A stretch of DNA of 64,000 bases, taken from assembly GCA_035610365.1 (NCBI GenBank), contig CM069439.1:1798001-1862000 (forward strand). Reading direction: 5' to 3'. Shown in pieces: positions 12,201-23,879 of this stretch (position 1 is the stretch's first letter; the number at the start of each line of letters is the position of its first letter). The DNA is from Aquatica leii (lineage: Eukaryota > Arthropoda > Insecta > Coleoptera > Lampyridae). The position numbers were made by a program, and so were the translations under genes. Under the pieces are notes generated by a model. That model saw only the letters and a list, made by a program, of their open reading frames with translations. It made no database searches and had not been told where the DNA came from.

Positions 12201-15200
12201 CTGTCATAAAAACAATTGACAGTATCGCTGACGATGCGGAAAGTCTTCTGCAACGACTGTTTGAGCTTTTTGTAATTTGAATGGATATTTTAAATCTTTG
12301 TGGACAATTTGCCATACTGTATGGCGACTGATATTCAGTTCTCCAGCTACAGCGCGCGTACTGGTTGACGGACACTCCTCAAATCGCATCCTCCAATGCA
12401 GGTTGTCGAACCAATGATAGTCGGCCGCTGTCCCTTGAAAGACCCTTTATCTCGCATGCGTTTATCAACAGCCCCAAACGTGCGGGCGTTTGAAAGTTGC
12501 CTATTCACGTACTATTGGCGTGTAATGTATGGACTTCCCCGAGCATAAGGTCCATATTGGCGAGTTCCGCACAATTGAATGTGTATTTTCCACGTTAACG
12601 GAACAGCAAGATGAGTTTACAACTAAATCACTGTAGAGTTCAGAAAAACGAGCAAAATGACAATTATTTAGCATCTATCGACCAACGCTTATTTAATTTC
12701 ATCAACACATTTCTCCAAAAGATAAGCGCAACAATTCGAACAGCGCCTATTTCTTCTCTTCGCTACCGACTCGGATTCTAATGTCACGTACTAAATTAGA
12801 TCTGTGTCGCGATCTTAAGTCTGCGGTACCAAGTGTATTAGGAAAAAATGATTCTTTTCACATGCCCTATCAATCCTGAAAATACGTACTTATTTAAAGA
12901 CACCCTATAAATAAATAAAATAAATTATAAAGCCAAATAAAGAAAATCAGGAGAAAGAAATAATTAGAAGGGTAAAGCTAGGACGGGTGGTTTTTGGAAA
13001 GCTAGTTTATATGTTAAAGAATAAAAATATTTCACAATACTTAAAAACCAAGGTATCTGGATTTGGACTATCGCAAAAAGTATGCCAACGAGATATGGAA
13101 AGAAAGATGCTAAATATTACTCAAAGATAAAAAGCGAAACACATGGATTAGACAAAAAACAAACGTTACAGATATACGAAGACCAGTAGCATGACTAAAA
13201 TGGAGGTTTGTGGGGCACAATGCACGTTTAAAAAACAGTGGGTGGAACGTCGCATTACAAGGCGGGCGCACATGGCTGGAAAAAAGGGCGAGAGGCAGAC
13301 CACGGATGCGCTGAATCGACGATGTCAAGAGGCAATCGGTTTTCCATGGAATAGAATGGGAGAAAACTGAGAGAAATGGAGAAGAGTTGGAGAAGCCTAC
13401 ATCCAAAAAATGGATAGATGATGGCTGAAAGATATAAATTTATGTATCTGTCTATTCTACGATGATTGTTTAATGCAAACAGGTTTAGAAGCTGTAAGGC
13501 GTTTTTTGTTCAACACATTTAAAAGAAACTGTAAAGCAAAAACCAATTTATAAACATCTTGTTTGTGGAACCATATCTTAACAGCAATCTACATCTGCCT
13601 CTAAATTACACCGCGCGCCGCCGGATCAAATGAAGGGATGTTCTGAGACTTCCCATTTCATACGCTCAAGCATATTTTGAGCCGCACGAGCTATATACGA
13701 CCGAGATCATCATAGAAAAGAATGACGCTACTACGTGATTTTTCGTGGATGCTGACACGTAAACGTTTTAAGTCATCTAAATATGTTAAAACTAGATTAT
13801 TTAAAATCCAAGAGCAACATCGTGGTTACCTTTACTTTTCCTGCCGAAGGTTAAGACCGACATTGTTTTGTTTTCGGAGATGGTAGATGCTTTCCGTACA
13901 TACTCCGACGTTTCGATTCTGGTTCGCAATAACAACACCAAGGCTAATCATCGGCAACAATTTGGAAGAAGTACTTTGTTTGATTGTGCATCAAATGTAC
14001 TGATAAGACCGAAATCAAATTCTTCTGTTTATCAATAAACAGTAGTGGGAATCCACTGAGCAGCAACTTTCTGATAACCAAGACTATGAATTATGGAATG
14101 GACCGTTATCACGCTGATACCCAACATCTAAGAAAGTGCTGTAACTTGATACTTCTATTTGCGCGTAAAGCAATACGTGCAGGTTTAGAACGGTCCAAAT
14201 TTTGAGTGGATGAAAACATCTGTAGCAGTTTTCTTTTTTCCCTCGGGTTGTGGAGCCAATTTCATTTTGTTGGATTATCATACTTTTAGTTTAGGGAAAG
14301 TAATTAGCTGTAATACATCATAGAGGCCAAGCGTCTTGATGGGTAGGAGTTGTTCTCTGTAACTGGAACTATGTTTGTCGCCGTTAACTATTTTTGGATT
14401 TTCCGCCCCTCAAATTATTGCGCTTCTTTTACAATAACTCGTTTTGACTTTTTGTATTCACAAATTATTCTTTCCGGAAATACTCATTTAAGCTTTTTTA
14501 TAAGGCAATGAATTACAAATATAATAAAACAATCAATCGACAGTCATATTTTGCTCTTTAAAAAAATTCGATAGTTGAAAGCTGATACGGCAACTGTTGG
14601 TTTTCAAAACGCCGCCGCCTTAGGTTATAAGAACCAACTGTCTTACCTTCATAAAACTAAGCGTGTGATTATTTATGATTACTATCAATAGGATGTTATT
14701 ATAGCGTATTCAATTTCAAAAAAAATATGAAAAAGCATCCATTCTTTACTTCGTCAGCGATCTACCGTATTTTTATTATTAATTAAAGTCATTATTTAAT
14801 CTGTTTACTATAAACTTGTAAATTATATGTAGTTTTAATTATGCAAAATATTGTATAACAATAGATTGAATTTGAGGAAACAATAGCTCGTAAAAATATT
14901 CTCGAACAATGTTCAGTTTGAAGAAACAAGAGTTCGCAGACCATTTATTACCAATAAGATTTTAGAAAATAACTTTTTGTCAATTAAAAAAACTAAAATA
15001 AACTTCTTTTCTTTGTTACAAAATACAAAAAGTAAAAGAACTCTGCGCTATCAATTAGAATAATCAATAGTAGTTCTTCAGCTCGCCAATATCTTCAGAT
15101 TGCATAGGATAATCAAAAATACATTTTGAACGATAGTGTACGTTATAATATCCATTACTGCTAAGATTTTTTTTTAAATAACTTTTAATTTAATTATTTG

Positions 15201-18200
15201 ATTTGTAGTAATTTTGTAATGTATTTTCTAGGAGGAAGATATTAAAAATATGAAAGAACTACTTAAATCGTGCTCTCAGTACTATCATAATTTACAGTTA
15301 GCTCCAGATTGTCATGAAAAAGGACGTTGCAAAGTACCTAGTGAATGCATACGGCATAATGCCGTCTTCAACATATTAAATTATTTAACCAGTACAACAT
15401 TCCTTCCACCTCACGTAAGTAAAATTATAAATTTGTTTTTATTCTTCAGCGTGGGATTGTACAACGTAGTAACGAATTTAACAGCGAAGGATAAATCATA
15501 TACTTGGAAAGAAAGCAGGCAATACCCATTTTTAAAATAAGATTTTTAATCAATTGCTCTTTGTCTTATCGAAACTTCTTCTAAATACCAACACCCAACG
15601 GGACAAGATGCAATAAACGCTGCCGAAATGCAATCGTATTTGCTGCCACTAGCATAGTTTCAATAAACATTTGATTAATTTCTAACCAAATCCAAAAAGC
15701 TTTCTCGTCTTGTATCATAATAGTGTTACGAGCTTTAATTTATTACCAAAACTAAAACAGCAAACTAAGAAAATTATAACCAATTAATTAATAAAACAAT
15801 AACTTACTAAATTAATGGATGTCAATTTATATAATCACACTGGCGATAAAACACTCATTTTTTTAAATTTGTACTTCACGCGTTCAAACTGCAGACTATG
15901 CACTTTTTATTTATGTGAACAATACGCCTGTGATTTTAAAACTGCACTAGATTTGTTATGTTTTCCTTTTATGCTTTCTGCTTACAATCCTCTGGAATAT
16001 TCTGATGTTTTTTATATCTCTTTGAACGTGCCATAACAATATCCGTTTTCTGGGTTGTTGATATCACTAATTAATAATACTTTATCTGAACTGCAGATTG
16101 CAAATATTCTTACGGCTCCAGTATCTTTGTTTTGTCTTCTACCAGGAGTTTTTAGTTCTTCCTCGACTTGAGTTTATTTTTTTTTATGGGTAGCGGCGGT
16201 GGTTCGACACTTGGAGAGATTTAAGCATTGATTCTAATTGGAACTTATGTCTAAGAAAACTAATTCTTTTTTTTTGTACCTACAACACTTCAGGTTTTTG
16301 TTAAGAAACTTTAAAGTTTTTATGCTTTCCTCGGTTTTAATAATTGCTTCTTGCTTGGGTTATGTCTTAATCTTGTATTTTTGATGTCTTTCTTTGCATA
16401 TTCATTCACTTAAAATCTGAGTCTAGAAGGATTTTTTAGTGTGACTTGGTCTATATATATCTAACGACGTAACAGGTGTTTTAAAGTGGAGACTATTATT
16501 GATCTTTTCGTTTTATTACAAACTAATTGAATATACGGGGTGTTCGGGCAAAGGTACGGTGCGGCTGTATCTCGACAATGGTAAGGTCTAGAGATTTGGA
16601 AAAAAAATCTTTATAGAAAAAGTGGCCAAGAGAAATGGTTAGAAATTATTTGTAAGTTCGTAAATCCCTTATCCGGACAAGCGGTATAGAAAAATTGATG
16701 TTTAGAAAAAAGCTACGTTTTGGTTCTCAAATATTTACAAAATTTTATTCTAGCCTTGGCACTAAATGACTAAATAGCACTGTTGCTTTGTAGGTTAAAT
16801 TTTTTGTTATCTTTATGGATGCAGTAGTTTTTTTCTGGATGTACTAATGATTGTAGTATATGCAAACAATGAAAATTGAGAGGTTACAATAACTATATCT
16901 TGGGATTTACTGGCAATTTTTGTGCAACTTTATACCCATAGTAAAGAATCTCTGATCTTACTACAAACTTATACCAAAGAGTTTGAATTTGAAATTGGAT
17001 ACATAATTTAAGAGTTCAGACCTTTTTATGAGTAACGGAAAAGTAAAATGTTATTAATAAAGTATATTATATGAAAAAATATGTCATAAAATATGCAACT
17101 ATTTATGCTAAAATATAAAATTCAAATGAAAATTATGCCGTGATTTTATACAAAGCAAAACATCGAAATAAAGAATTCTGTAAATATAGAACATTTCATT
17201 CCTAACTAATTAACGTTATAAATTAAAATTTACAATTTGTTATAATAAATTACTCAATTTTTCAGCAGTGTTACAAATAAAATTATTTGGAACTGGTTGA
17301 CGAGTGTAGGTAATAACGTCATTAGTTATACACCTAACACGAAACAAAAATTTTCACGCAGACAAGTAGTTGTCAGATCATTGTAGGGAAATGCTTGTTA
17401 GTTCTTTCGAATAATAATGTTTCAGAAAATAGAATTCTTGTGTAAACACTTTTTATATACAATGCACTTCGAAAGCTGAAGTTTCAATTTGTAGGTTTAA
17501 ATTAATCACGGAAAGTCTAAAAATAATCCGTTCGAGAAATTCGTGAAAAATATTTATCAGATTTGAATGCAAAAATAAAAATTACTGCAATATGTTAAAG
17601 GAGTTCTCGGAATGGTTTAAAATATAAAACAAATATGAAATCGCGAAATGTGATGAAATATGCATTTTTTATTGCACTAACGAACTCTATACCTTATAAA
17701 CAGAAAAAATTCGAACTTTAGTTAGTGATCAGTAAACAGTTCAAAAATTCGAATTTATATACAAGGCGAATGCAAAAGTGGTCACAATATCACATTAAAA
17801 AATACTAATTTGCTACTGTATTGCATTATACATCTAAAATATGTATATATCTCAAGATATAGGCAGTGTATGCATCTGACTGCGAACATTACATAAGGTT
17901 GTGTTTAGTGAATACTACTGTAACGAATTAAAATTTTCAGAAATCTTCCGACGTGATATTAAAAGAAACTATGACCTTTTTACCCATTGCACGTAGTACT
18001 GCTTCTTTGCCTTATTACCACGTTCTGGAAAAGGCAAATTTGGAGTATGGAGGAATATCGGCTGTGGCAATGGAATTTGGCATAAAAAACGCATTGTTTG
18101 ATGAATGTCTTATTAGAGATGCTTGGTTAATGAGTTCTGGTGGAATATTTGTATTTCTGTGCATTTGGATGTACACAAAATCGTTATTCATAACACTAAT

Positions 18201-21200
18201 GACAATAATCGCAATTACATTTTCATTAGGCATTTCCTATTTTATGTACACGTTAGTATTTGAATTAAGATTTTTTCCATTTATGAATTTGTTATCCACT
18301 ATTGTGGCAATTGGTAAGTATTTTGTAGAAATTGGTATCATTCAATAGTAAGTTACGTTTTAGGTATTGGTGCAGATGACGCTTTTATCTTTTGTAAGGC
18401 GTGGCACTCTGCAAGAGCTGAAATGAATAGTTCTACTATTAAAATAATGAACTCTACATTCAATCACGCATTTGTATCTATGTTAATAACTTCAGTGACA
18501 ACTGCAGCAGCTTTTTTAGCATCCTACATAAGTTCGATTACGGCTGTGCGGTGTTTTAGGTTGGTACTCCAAATAGATCACAAAAGTTCTTAATTTGAAA
18601 CCTATAATTTACGCGTTTAAGTTAAATACTTTCAGTTTGTCTTTAACAAACAAACTACAAACCCTACACGCAGTGTGGTCACTTACTAAGTAATAAACGT
18701 TTGCATTCAAAATTATCTGAATACGAAACGAAAAAATATTTAAGTTTACGTAGGTCTTTTCTTTAGCGTCTCGTCACCGCCGAGGTTACTAAACCAATCG
18801 TTGCAGCTGATTCGTACCACCAATTACATTACGTAACAAAATAATTTTTTTTTACTACTGGATTGAAAATACGTTCCTTAATTCATATGCGCTGAATCAG
18901 ATTTAGCTCTGACACGTCAGGAAAAAAGTGTAAAGGTTGTCAAGGATAATGCTATTAACTACGTTGAATTGCTATTGTGAGGAGGAATTGGTACTGTGTA
19001 ATCTGTACTATGCACAACAGGCTTTAGAGCAGGCTGACAATCCGGTTACGCGATTTTTGAATTGTTCTTCTTGCAGTACCCGAATAAGTTCGTCATGTAG
19101 AAGGAGCAATCCGAGTAATGATCCTTCTACTCTCGCCAAATCATGATAACAGTCAAAGGCGTTCGATTTTGCTTACCGTTTAACCACTAGGTTAGGACGG
19201 AGTAACAGACAGTGCAACAGAGATTAGGATCCCAGGATTTTGTCTACGATTCAATATCCGAAGTAATGTTTGTGAGCTATACGTCGGACGTCGTATACTT
19301 GTCACAATTGCAGCAAAAGCAGTCCGGATTGTTCACATCTTGTGTTTACTGAATCACCATATACCGAATCGTCTTATACGAAATCATTTAAATGCGTGAA
19401 CTTCGACTGTCGATTAATAAAACACAGAACTACCCTAGCACGAACTATTCTCTAGTTTCCTCTGTATTTGACTAACGGACCAACAGTAGAAATTGCACGA
19501 CATTAATTTAAAAGATGTTGAATCTTGCCCGCACGCTGTACCCCAGCATCTCCAGTTTTCTAGAAACTCCCTCGTCTTGCGTCTGATAAACTTTGAATTG
19601 CCAAGAAAGAGGTTTAGATTATGGTTGAAATAGCAAAACCATCGCTACTACACATGGTTTTGAAGCACAGGGACCACTGGGGAGAACCTGCGATCATTAC
19701 CGTCCGCTAAACGTTCGCACTATCTGCGATTGCGACCTTGTACCATATATCGAAGATTTTTCTCAGCGCTTTCATCGTAAAATAATTGAATTAACAATGG
19801 ACTTAGTTTAGCATATCATCAAATTTTTGTCGCAAATAATGCCATTTCAAAAACTGCATCACGCTTTTCGATATTTTTCAATTTTCATGGACTCTGGATA
19901 CTTATTAAATTTTTAAAACAATTCGGAATTTTTCGCAAGGTGCCATTTTGTAGTTTCTTAGCTAGATTTCTTGGATGCGCTATATACCGCTTCTAGAAAA
20001 AGTAAAGTCCAACCCTAACTTTTCAAAACCAGAAACTGCTAAACAACTCTATCCATTCTTGGGGATGTTTTTTTTTCAATTTTTTACTCACAAGGTTGCT
20101 GCACTTAAAGCACAACAACCTTTTTCAGGTAAATTTCAAAGATTCAGCGAAGCAGGTGTTGAATTTAGCACTTGTAAAGAGATACTCACTCGAGTTCATT
20201 CTACATCTAGAGTGTCTTTCGCCATAGTTTTTACAGATAGTCACATTTCGGGCAAAGCAAAAGTTGTTGCAGGTGCACTGTCTTGTGTCAACCGCATCTA
20301 AAAGCTCCAGAAGTTCACTGCAAATTAAACTAGTGACACTTTCGAACACGGACATGGCCGCCTACTGCGATCTCTACTCCAACTGTTCGTTATTCTAAAA
20401 ATATATCGTCGGCAAGTTTTTTCAGGCACTCACGGCTTGGCACATCTAAGAGCACTTTGCCTGGCCATCCATCGATTCCAACTGCAGAAGATAATTCTAA
20501 ACGTGCCTCCAGCGCGCAAAAGTTGTTTATATCGTCTTAATATTTCCATATACCATTCTTTTCTTTTATATTTATTCTTTTGTTTTGTTCTTTGATTATT
20601 AACGCTAAAGTTATATCAAGACAAATTGCCATCAAAATACTGCAGAATAAATAACGAACAAGCTTGTTAATGATAGCGATTAATAATCGAGACATTTTAA
20701 CGTCGTGAGCGAGTGTAGCGAGCGAACGCGTTATAATTATCGAGATTATTTATATATATTTTAAAGTTTTTTCTGTTGATCGTATATGTATTAGTAAAAT
20801 TTAAGGTTTCAAATAAAGACTTTTTTTGGGTTTTTACATGAAAATGTGGTGCTTAATCTTATCATTTTGCAGTATATTTGCAACAACAGCTGTTATAATT
20901 AACTGCATACTCATGATGACGTGGTTACCGGCGTGTATAGTTATCGAAGAAAATTTTTATACAAAATGTAGCTCTATAAAGAACTGGTGTTCGCCGTTTA
21001 TATTATCGTATCGGAAATTTTGGGAACGATTTTTAAAATTTAAGACATTTCTACCGTTAAAATTGTGGAACGATCGAGAAGAAATAGTTGTAGGAGGAGT
21101 AATGAGGTTTAGATATTGTTGGTTTGTCGTGTTAACGTTAATATCTATAGGCAGCGCAGTTGTAGTATTATATTATCCGAAACTGCAACTGCCAAATTCG

Positions 21201-22730
21201 CCTGAATTCCAACTGCTCGATAGTTCGCACCCGTTCGAGCAGTACGATCTCATTTACAAAAATAGATTTTGGTTTCAAAGATCAGAAAGGGTAATCGCCG
21301 GTAATAAATTGTTTTCCAGAGGTTTAATTACTTGATTTTAGGGCGACGATGGAACTAATGCAAATTACAAGTTGCCTCTGCGATTTGTTTGGGGTATTTT
21401 GCCTGTCGATAATGGTAACTACCTCGACCCACAGTCACTGGGAACTCTTGAACTGGATCCGGATTTTGATGTGTCAAGAAAAGACTCGCAATTGTGGCTT
21501 TTAAATTTTTGTCGACAAATAAGAAAGCAATCGTTTTATCAATCGACGTTAGGCGCATTATTGCCAAACTGTTTTATCGAGTCTTTTATGGCTTGGATGC
21601 AGCGGAGATGTTTGGATCCTATCGACAATATGGATCGGACGCCTTGTTGCGAAAAAGAACATTTTCCTTATAACAGCAGTGTTTTTAACACTTGTATAGT
21701 ATCCGCAATGGGCGATTTGTACGAAACCCCTTCGGAGTATTTTATACCGGGCATGGCTGGTCCAAAATTTTCTAAGGACCAATTTCCGACAATAAAAGCC
21801 ATTGTAGTCGAGTACGATAGCAATTATTCGTATTCCATGTCTTTTGATCATATGCACGCATTTTTTACCCAAGTTGAGACGTGGACGAATGAGCAGTTGA
21901 AAGATGCTCCTCTTGCTATGAAGAGAGGTTGGTTTGTTAGCGAACTGGAGTTCTACGACTTGCAACAAGTTTTATCACAAGGTACTGTGGCAGCTATTGG
22001 CGTTTCCATGGGGTTAGCATTAACTGTTTTACTTTTGTCGACGTTAAATATTTTCACTAGTTTGTATGCGGTTATAACGATAACCTGCAGTATCTTAGTT
22101 ATAATGGCGATTTTAGTTTTGTTGGGTTGGAAACTCAACGTCTTAGAGTCTATAGCTGTGTCAACCGCCATTGGCCTAACTGTAGATTTTAGTCTGCATT
22201 ATACAGTACATTATAAGTTGTGTCCTAATACAGAAAGTCGGGAGAGATGTACGAAGTACGCTCTGACAAATATGATCGGTCCAGCGTCAATGGCAGCTAT
22301 TACTACTGGTGCTGCCGGAGCTTTTATGATGCCATCCATTATATTACCTTATATACAAATTGGAATATTTTTACTTACGGTTATGAGCATCAGTTGGATC
22401 TACGCAACTTTTTATTTGGGTTCTTTATTGTTTATTGCTGGTCCAGAAAACCATTTTGGGCAGTTTCAATATTCCAAACTGCTGTGCTGCATCAACAGTT
22501 CTCAAGCTTCGTCTTCGTCTGAGAGGAGAAACAGGCCTACTTCTTCATCATTGTCTGAGACGCACGAGTTAGATTCTTTAACGAGTAAATCCGGCCCTAC
22601 TGCACGCTCTGGAAATAAAACACTGCAGAGGTCTTTAAGTAGTGATAAAACCAGTGCTACGCGTCATTTTACAGACCAATCCCCATCGGCAACTAGTGCT
22701 ATCACCATTATTATGACGGATGACAATTAA
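9126..22730 (+). CDS. disp: Protein dispatched (Disp), 7 exons found, N-terminus missing
   Basis: Dispatched is a plasma-membrane protein of the RND/Patched family with 12 membrane spans. It releases lipid-modified Hedgehog from producing cells. Seven exons (9126-9270, 9322-9548, 15232-15414, 17941-18313, 18364-18559, 20873-21290, 21342-22730) have consensus AG/GT borders and matching phases, giving 976 residues plus a stop. Order along the protein: first extracellular domain with paired cysteines, sterol-sensing domain with GIGADD, mid-protein loop, second extracellular domain, second membrane bundle with GLTVDFSLH, and a serine-rich tail. Fly Disp, from memory, is about 1,200 residues and starts with a further membrane span, so roughly 100-200 N-terminal residues should lie upstream. 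No break is seen in the exons. Confidence 0.95.
9322..9548 (+). CDS. disp: disp exon B, cysteine-rich extracellular domain 1
   Basis: The acceptor is TTTTAG and the donor is GTAAGT. The phase-1 join gives [11 protein letters not shown]. The exon holds a LLALCRLE segment, the [14 protein letters not shown] motif (compare CCRSWSPANYVALL in fly) and [10 protein letters not shown], which has a potential N-glycosylation site NRT. The cysteines are likely disulphide-bonded outside the cell. The intron before it is only 51 nt (9271-9321). Confidence 0.92.
9549..10599 (+). other. First part of disp intron B, nothing recognised
   Basis: AT-rich intronic DNA after the exon B donor. I see no element ends, RNA genes or coding resemblance. 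Confidence 0.5.
10600..11580 (-). mobile_element. Tc1-like DNA transposon remnant
   Basis: The minus strand carries Tc1-type transposase pieces. They include [19 protein letters not shown] around 11230-11180, where FSDES holds the first catalytic Asp. A C-terminal part near 10930-10730 reads like [16 protein letters not shown] followed by LLESMSRR. The first of these, together with the tail, is typical of the DD34 group. The gene has internal frame changes. I could not match terminal repeats, so the limits are approximate. It lies antisense in disp intron B. Confidence 0.7.
11587..12907 (-). mobile_element. Mariner-like element with about 130-bp terminal inverted repeats
   Basis: The left end begins TACAGGGTGT after a TA. 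Its first 130 bases or so match the reverse complement of the right end (to 12907, then TA), including 'aatacacttg', 'gacttaagat'-like and 'gaatccgagtcgg' blocks. The minus strand encodes an N-terminal helix-turn-helix part at 12389-12204 ([19 protein letters not shown]). Weaker downstream pieces include FYQHDRAPP, the likely second catalytic Asp, near 11970-11945. The third-Asp region appears to be missing. It resembles the element at 38743 in HTH style. It inserted in disp intron B. Confidence 0.85.
12960..13440 (+). mobile_element. LINE reverse-transcriptase C-terminal fragment
   Basis: The plus strand, across two or three frames, reads like the post-RT tail of a non-LTR element. The pieces are [14 protein letters not shown], then [11 protein letters not shown], then a block like [20 protein letters not shown], followed by [13 protein letters not shown]. 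This 'W..GH.AR' plus 'RGRP..RW.DD' pattern is typical of many insect LINE ORFs. The 5' part is absent and at least two frame changes are present. The long minus-strand open frame at 13110-13406 is a shadow of it. Confidence 0.7.
13441..15231 (+). other. Rest of disp intron B, nothing classified
   Basis: Segment 13570-14280 is less AT-rich than its surroundings and may be an old element, but I recognise no protein or ends. 14280-15231 is AT-rich intron. Confidence 0.4.
15232..15414 (+). CDS. disp: disp exon C, end of extracellular domain 1
   Basis: It is 61 codons in phase 0 at both ends, with acceptor TTCTAG and donor GTAAGT. It encodes a segment with [14 protein letters not shown] and [18 protein letters not shown], aligning by eye with CAYYYQNLRLTPNC and VPVECYTHDAAYSLLHYL of fly Disp. 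A 5.7-kb intron separates it from exon B and contains two DNA transposons and a LINE piece. Confidence 0.93.
15415..17940 (+). other. disp intron C with a possible solo mariner-like end
   Basis: At about 16534 a TATACGGGGTGTTCGGGCAAA sequence resembles a mariner-type terminal repeat next to a TA. I found no matching right end or transposase, so it may be a solo end or MITE remnant. The rest is AT-rich and unremarkable. Confidence 0.35.
17941..18313 (+). CDS. disp: disp exon D, start of the sterol-sensing domain
   Basis: The acceptor is TTTCAG and the donor is GTAAGT in phase 1. After a short extracellular part ([16 protein letters not shown]) and [17 protein letters not shown] come two clear membrane spans. 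The first is around [12 protein letters not shown], the second around [18 protein letters not shown]. The exon ends with [15 protein letters not shown] at the start of the next span. This is the conserved SSD of the Patched/Dispatched family, close to the fly counterpart. Confidence 0.96.
18364..18559 (+). CDS. disp: disp exon E with the GIGADD motif
   Basis: After a 50-nt intron the junction codon restores [10 protein letters not shown]. The aspartates in this RND-type GxxxD(D) motif are thought to carry the cation flux that drives transport. The exon continues through [20 protein letters not shown] and ITAVRCF and ends in phase 2 at AG/GTTGGT. It completes most of the first membrane bundle. 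Confidence 0.95.
18900..20520 (+). mobile_element. Ty3/Gypsy LTR retrotransposon fossil in disp intron E
   Basis: Conceptual pieces on the plus strand show reverse-transcriptase resemblance near 19670-19770 (a TWRPCGDYRPLN-like match followed by an IEDFSQRFH-type segment). About 19990-20090 resembles the [14 protein letters not shown] region at the RT/RNase H junction. The part before 19500 may be gag/protease. It is heavily degraded and clearly old; no LTRs were identified, so limits are approximate. Same orientation as disp. Confidence 0.6.
20873..21290 (+). CDS. disp: disp exon F, end of bundle 1 and start of repeat 2
   Basis: The acceptor TTTGCAG restores [12 protein letters not shown] and [13 protein letters not shown], as in fly (RCFGIFAGTVVL). 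A cytoplasmic loop with many Trp/Lys residues follows. Next comes the membrane span [20 protein letters not shown] that opens the second RND repeat, then [20 protein letters not shown] and a WFQRSER end. The donor is AGG/GTAATC, slightly off consensus but in phase 0 with the next exon. The open frame upstream of 20873 is intronic. Confidence 0.95.
21342..22730 (+). CDS. disp: disp terminal exon G
   Basis: It is a 51-nt intron downstream of exon F. The frame begins [18 protein letters not shown]. Extracellular domain 2 carries scattered cysteines ([15 protein letters not shown]). The second membrane bundle begins near 21990 and includes [17 protein letters not shown] and the second conserved motif [10 protein letters not shown] (about 22165-22200). 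[20 protein letters not shown] and the last spans follow. The cytoplasmic tail of about 90 residues is rich in Ser and Thr and ends at TAA 22728-22730. Confidence 0.97.
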   Translation, partial: GDDGTNANYKLPLRFVWGILPVDNGNYLDPQSLGTLELDPDFDVSRKDSQLWLLNFCRQIRKQSFYQSTLGALLPNCFIESFMAWMQRRCLDPIDNMDRTPCCEKEHFPYNSSVFNTCIVSAMGDLYETPSEYFIPGMAGPKFSKDQFPTIKAIVVEYDSNYSYSMSFDHMHAFFTQVETWTNEQLKDAPLAMKRGWFVSELEFYDLQQVLSQGTVAAIGVSMGLALTVLLLSTLNIFTSLYAVITITCSILVIMAILVLLGWKLNVLESIAVSTAIGLTVDFSLHYTVHYKLCPNTESRERCTKYALTNMIGPASMAAITTGAAGAFMMPSIILPYIQIGIFLLTVMSISWIYATFYLGSLLFIAGPENHFGQFQYSKLLCCINSSQASSSSERRNRPTSSSLSETHELDSLTSKSGPTARSGNKTLQRSLSSDKTSATRHFTDQSPSATSAITIIMTDDN

Positions 22731-23169
22731 ATAAATGTAACTTAGATAATTCTGTGATAACCGATTATTTTTTGTATATTTTGTCTTACATTTTTAAAAT
22801 TTAGTAATAAGTGTTTGTAACGGAGTATTTTGTTTATATAGCGATTTATGTAAAAAAAAAGTATAAACCCGTATAGCGTTACTTGGTAATCTATTTTATC
22901 TAAGAGAAGTGCATAAATGTTTTTGATGTACACTTGTTGACAAATGCGTTTCCGTTTATTTAATACGTTGTTTTAGCGTATAAGCTGAGAAACATTAAGC
23001 TTACGATGTTCGACCCATTATAAAATTTATGTCGGGTCGGCTTTGTATTTTATTTTTTTACGTTAACTCACTGTTAGAAATGTTAACTTGCAGCATTTCA
23101 TGTAAAATTATTATGTTGAAAATATGCACTTGACTTGTTTTAGATTTTGCAATGGTTGAATGTAATAAA
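22729..23169 (+). terminator. disp 3' UTR with candidate poly(A) signals
   Basis: An AATAAA overlaps the stop codon at 22729-22734 and is too close to serve alone. Another lies near 23164-23169 (in 'aatgtaataaaagg') and is a more plausible polyadenylation signal about 430 nt after the stop. No transcript evidence is available. Confidence 0.35.
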
Positions 23170-23425
23170 AGGTTTTTAAAAGTTGGAGTTTTTAATTTTG
23201 GTATAACCGAGTCGAGGTGTAAATTAAACATCAAAAGCTTTAACACTAAGGTGAAAGATTGATTTGGATATTCAAGAGAAACCATAACACGAAAGCACTT
23301 AAAACAAAATTTGGCGACGGTGCAAATTTTGTTGCAGCCGCGGTGTTTTACATGGTTCCGCGGCAAGCTTTTCTTGTGTTTTATTTTTTCATGGAATAGA
23401 ATGAAGCCGCGATCATTCTCTTCAG

Positions 23426-23596
23426 TTGTTGTTCTGTCGCTATGGGTCATTCAACAAGTTCCTTTGCAATTACAATTGTTGGAGCTTTGCCGAACGCTTT
23501 GGAAACAGTCCGACAACACAATACTGTCCAGGATTAGATGTTGTGTGCGGTGCCTACAATGCCCAGACAGACTTAGTGGATACGGTTCTCTTTGAC
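23426..23596 (+). CDS. Candidate internal exon of an unknown gene
   Basis: A good acceptor (TTCTCTTCAG ending at 23425) and donor (GTAAGT at 23597) bracket 57 open codons in phase 0. The peptide contains FCRYGSFNKFLCNYNCW and then QYCPGLDVVCGAYNAQTD. It is rich in cysteine and aromatic residues and looks protein-like rather than random. I do not recognise the family and see no partner exons, so it could be a chance frame or part of an unknown element. Confidence 0.3.
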
Positions 23597-23879
23597 GTAA
23601 GTAATCATTTCTTCTATACATCTGTGTGGCAATAATGGTCAATAATGAGCAAGATAGGATTTGCTTCTGTTGGGTTGATAGCTTCAAGTGCTTTGGATTA
23701 TATCTTATTAAAAGCAGATTCTACATATTTCTTGCAAATATAAAGAAGGGAGAATGTAGTATCCAACAGATTCATACAGTACTGTTATAACTGCCTGGTG
23801 ATGCCAACATTCTAGCCGACTTTTGGACTTTGGATGTCAGTTCCTTGGAGAAATTTTTTTTATTATAGCTCAGTGCACA

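Noticed and set aside
13110-13406. 98-codon minus-strand frame
   Set aside because: Shadow of the plus-strand LINE tail, whose motifs are recognisable.
20826-20872. In-frame ATG upstream of disp exon F as a gene start
   Set aside because: The acceptor at 20872 joins exon E in phase and restores the conserved RCF.IFA segment; the upstream part is intron.
21558-21968. 136-codon minus-strand open frame
   Set aside because: It is antisense to disp exon G, which is conserved in sense; a shadow frame.
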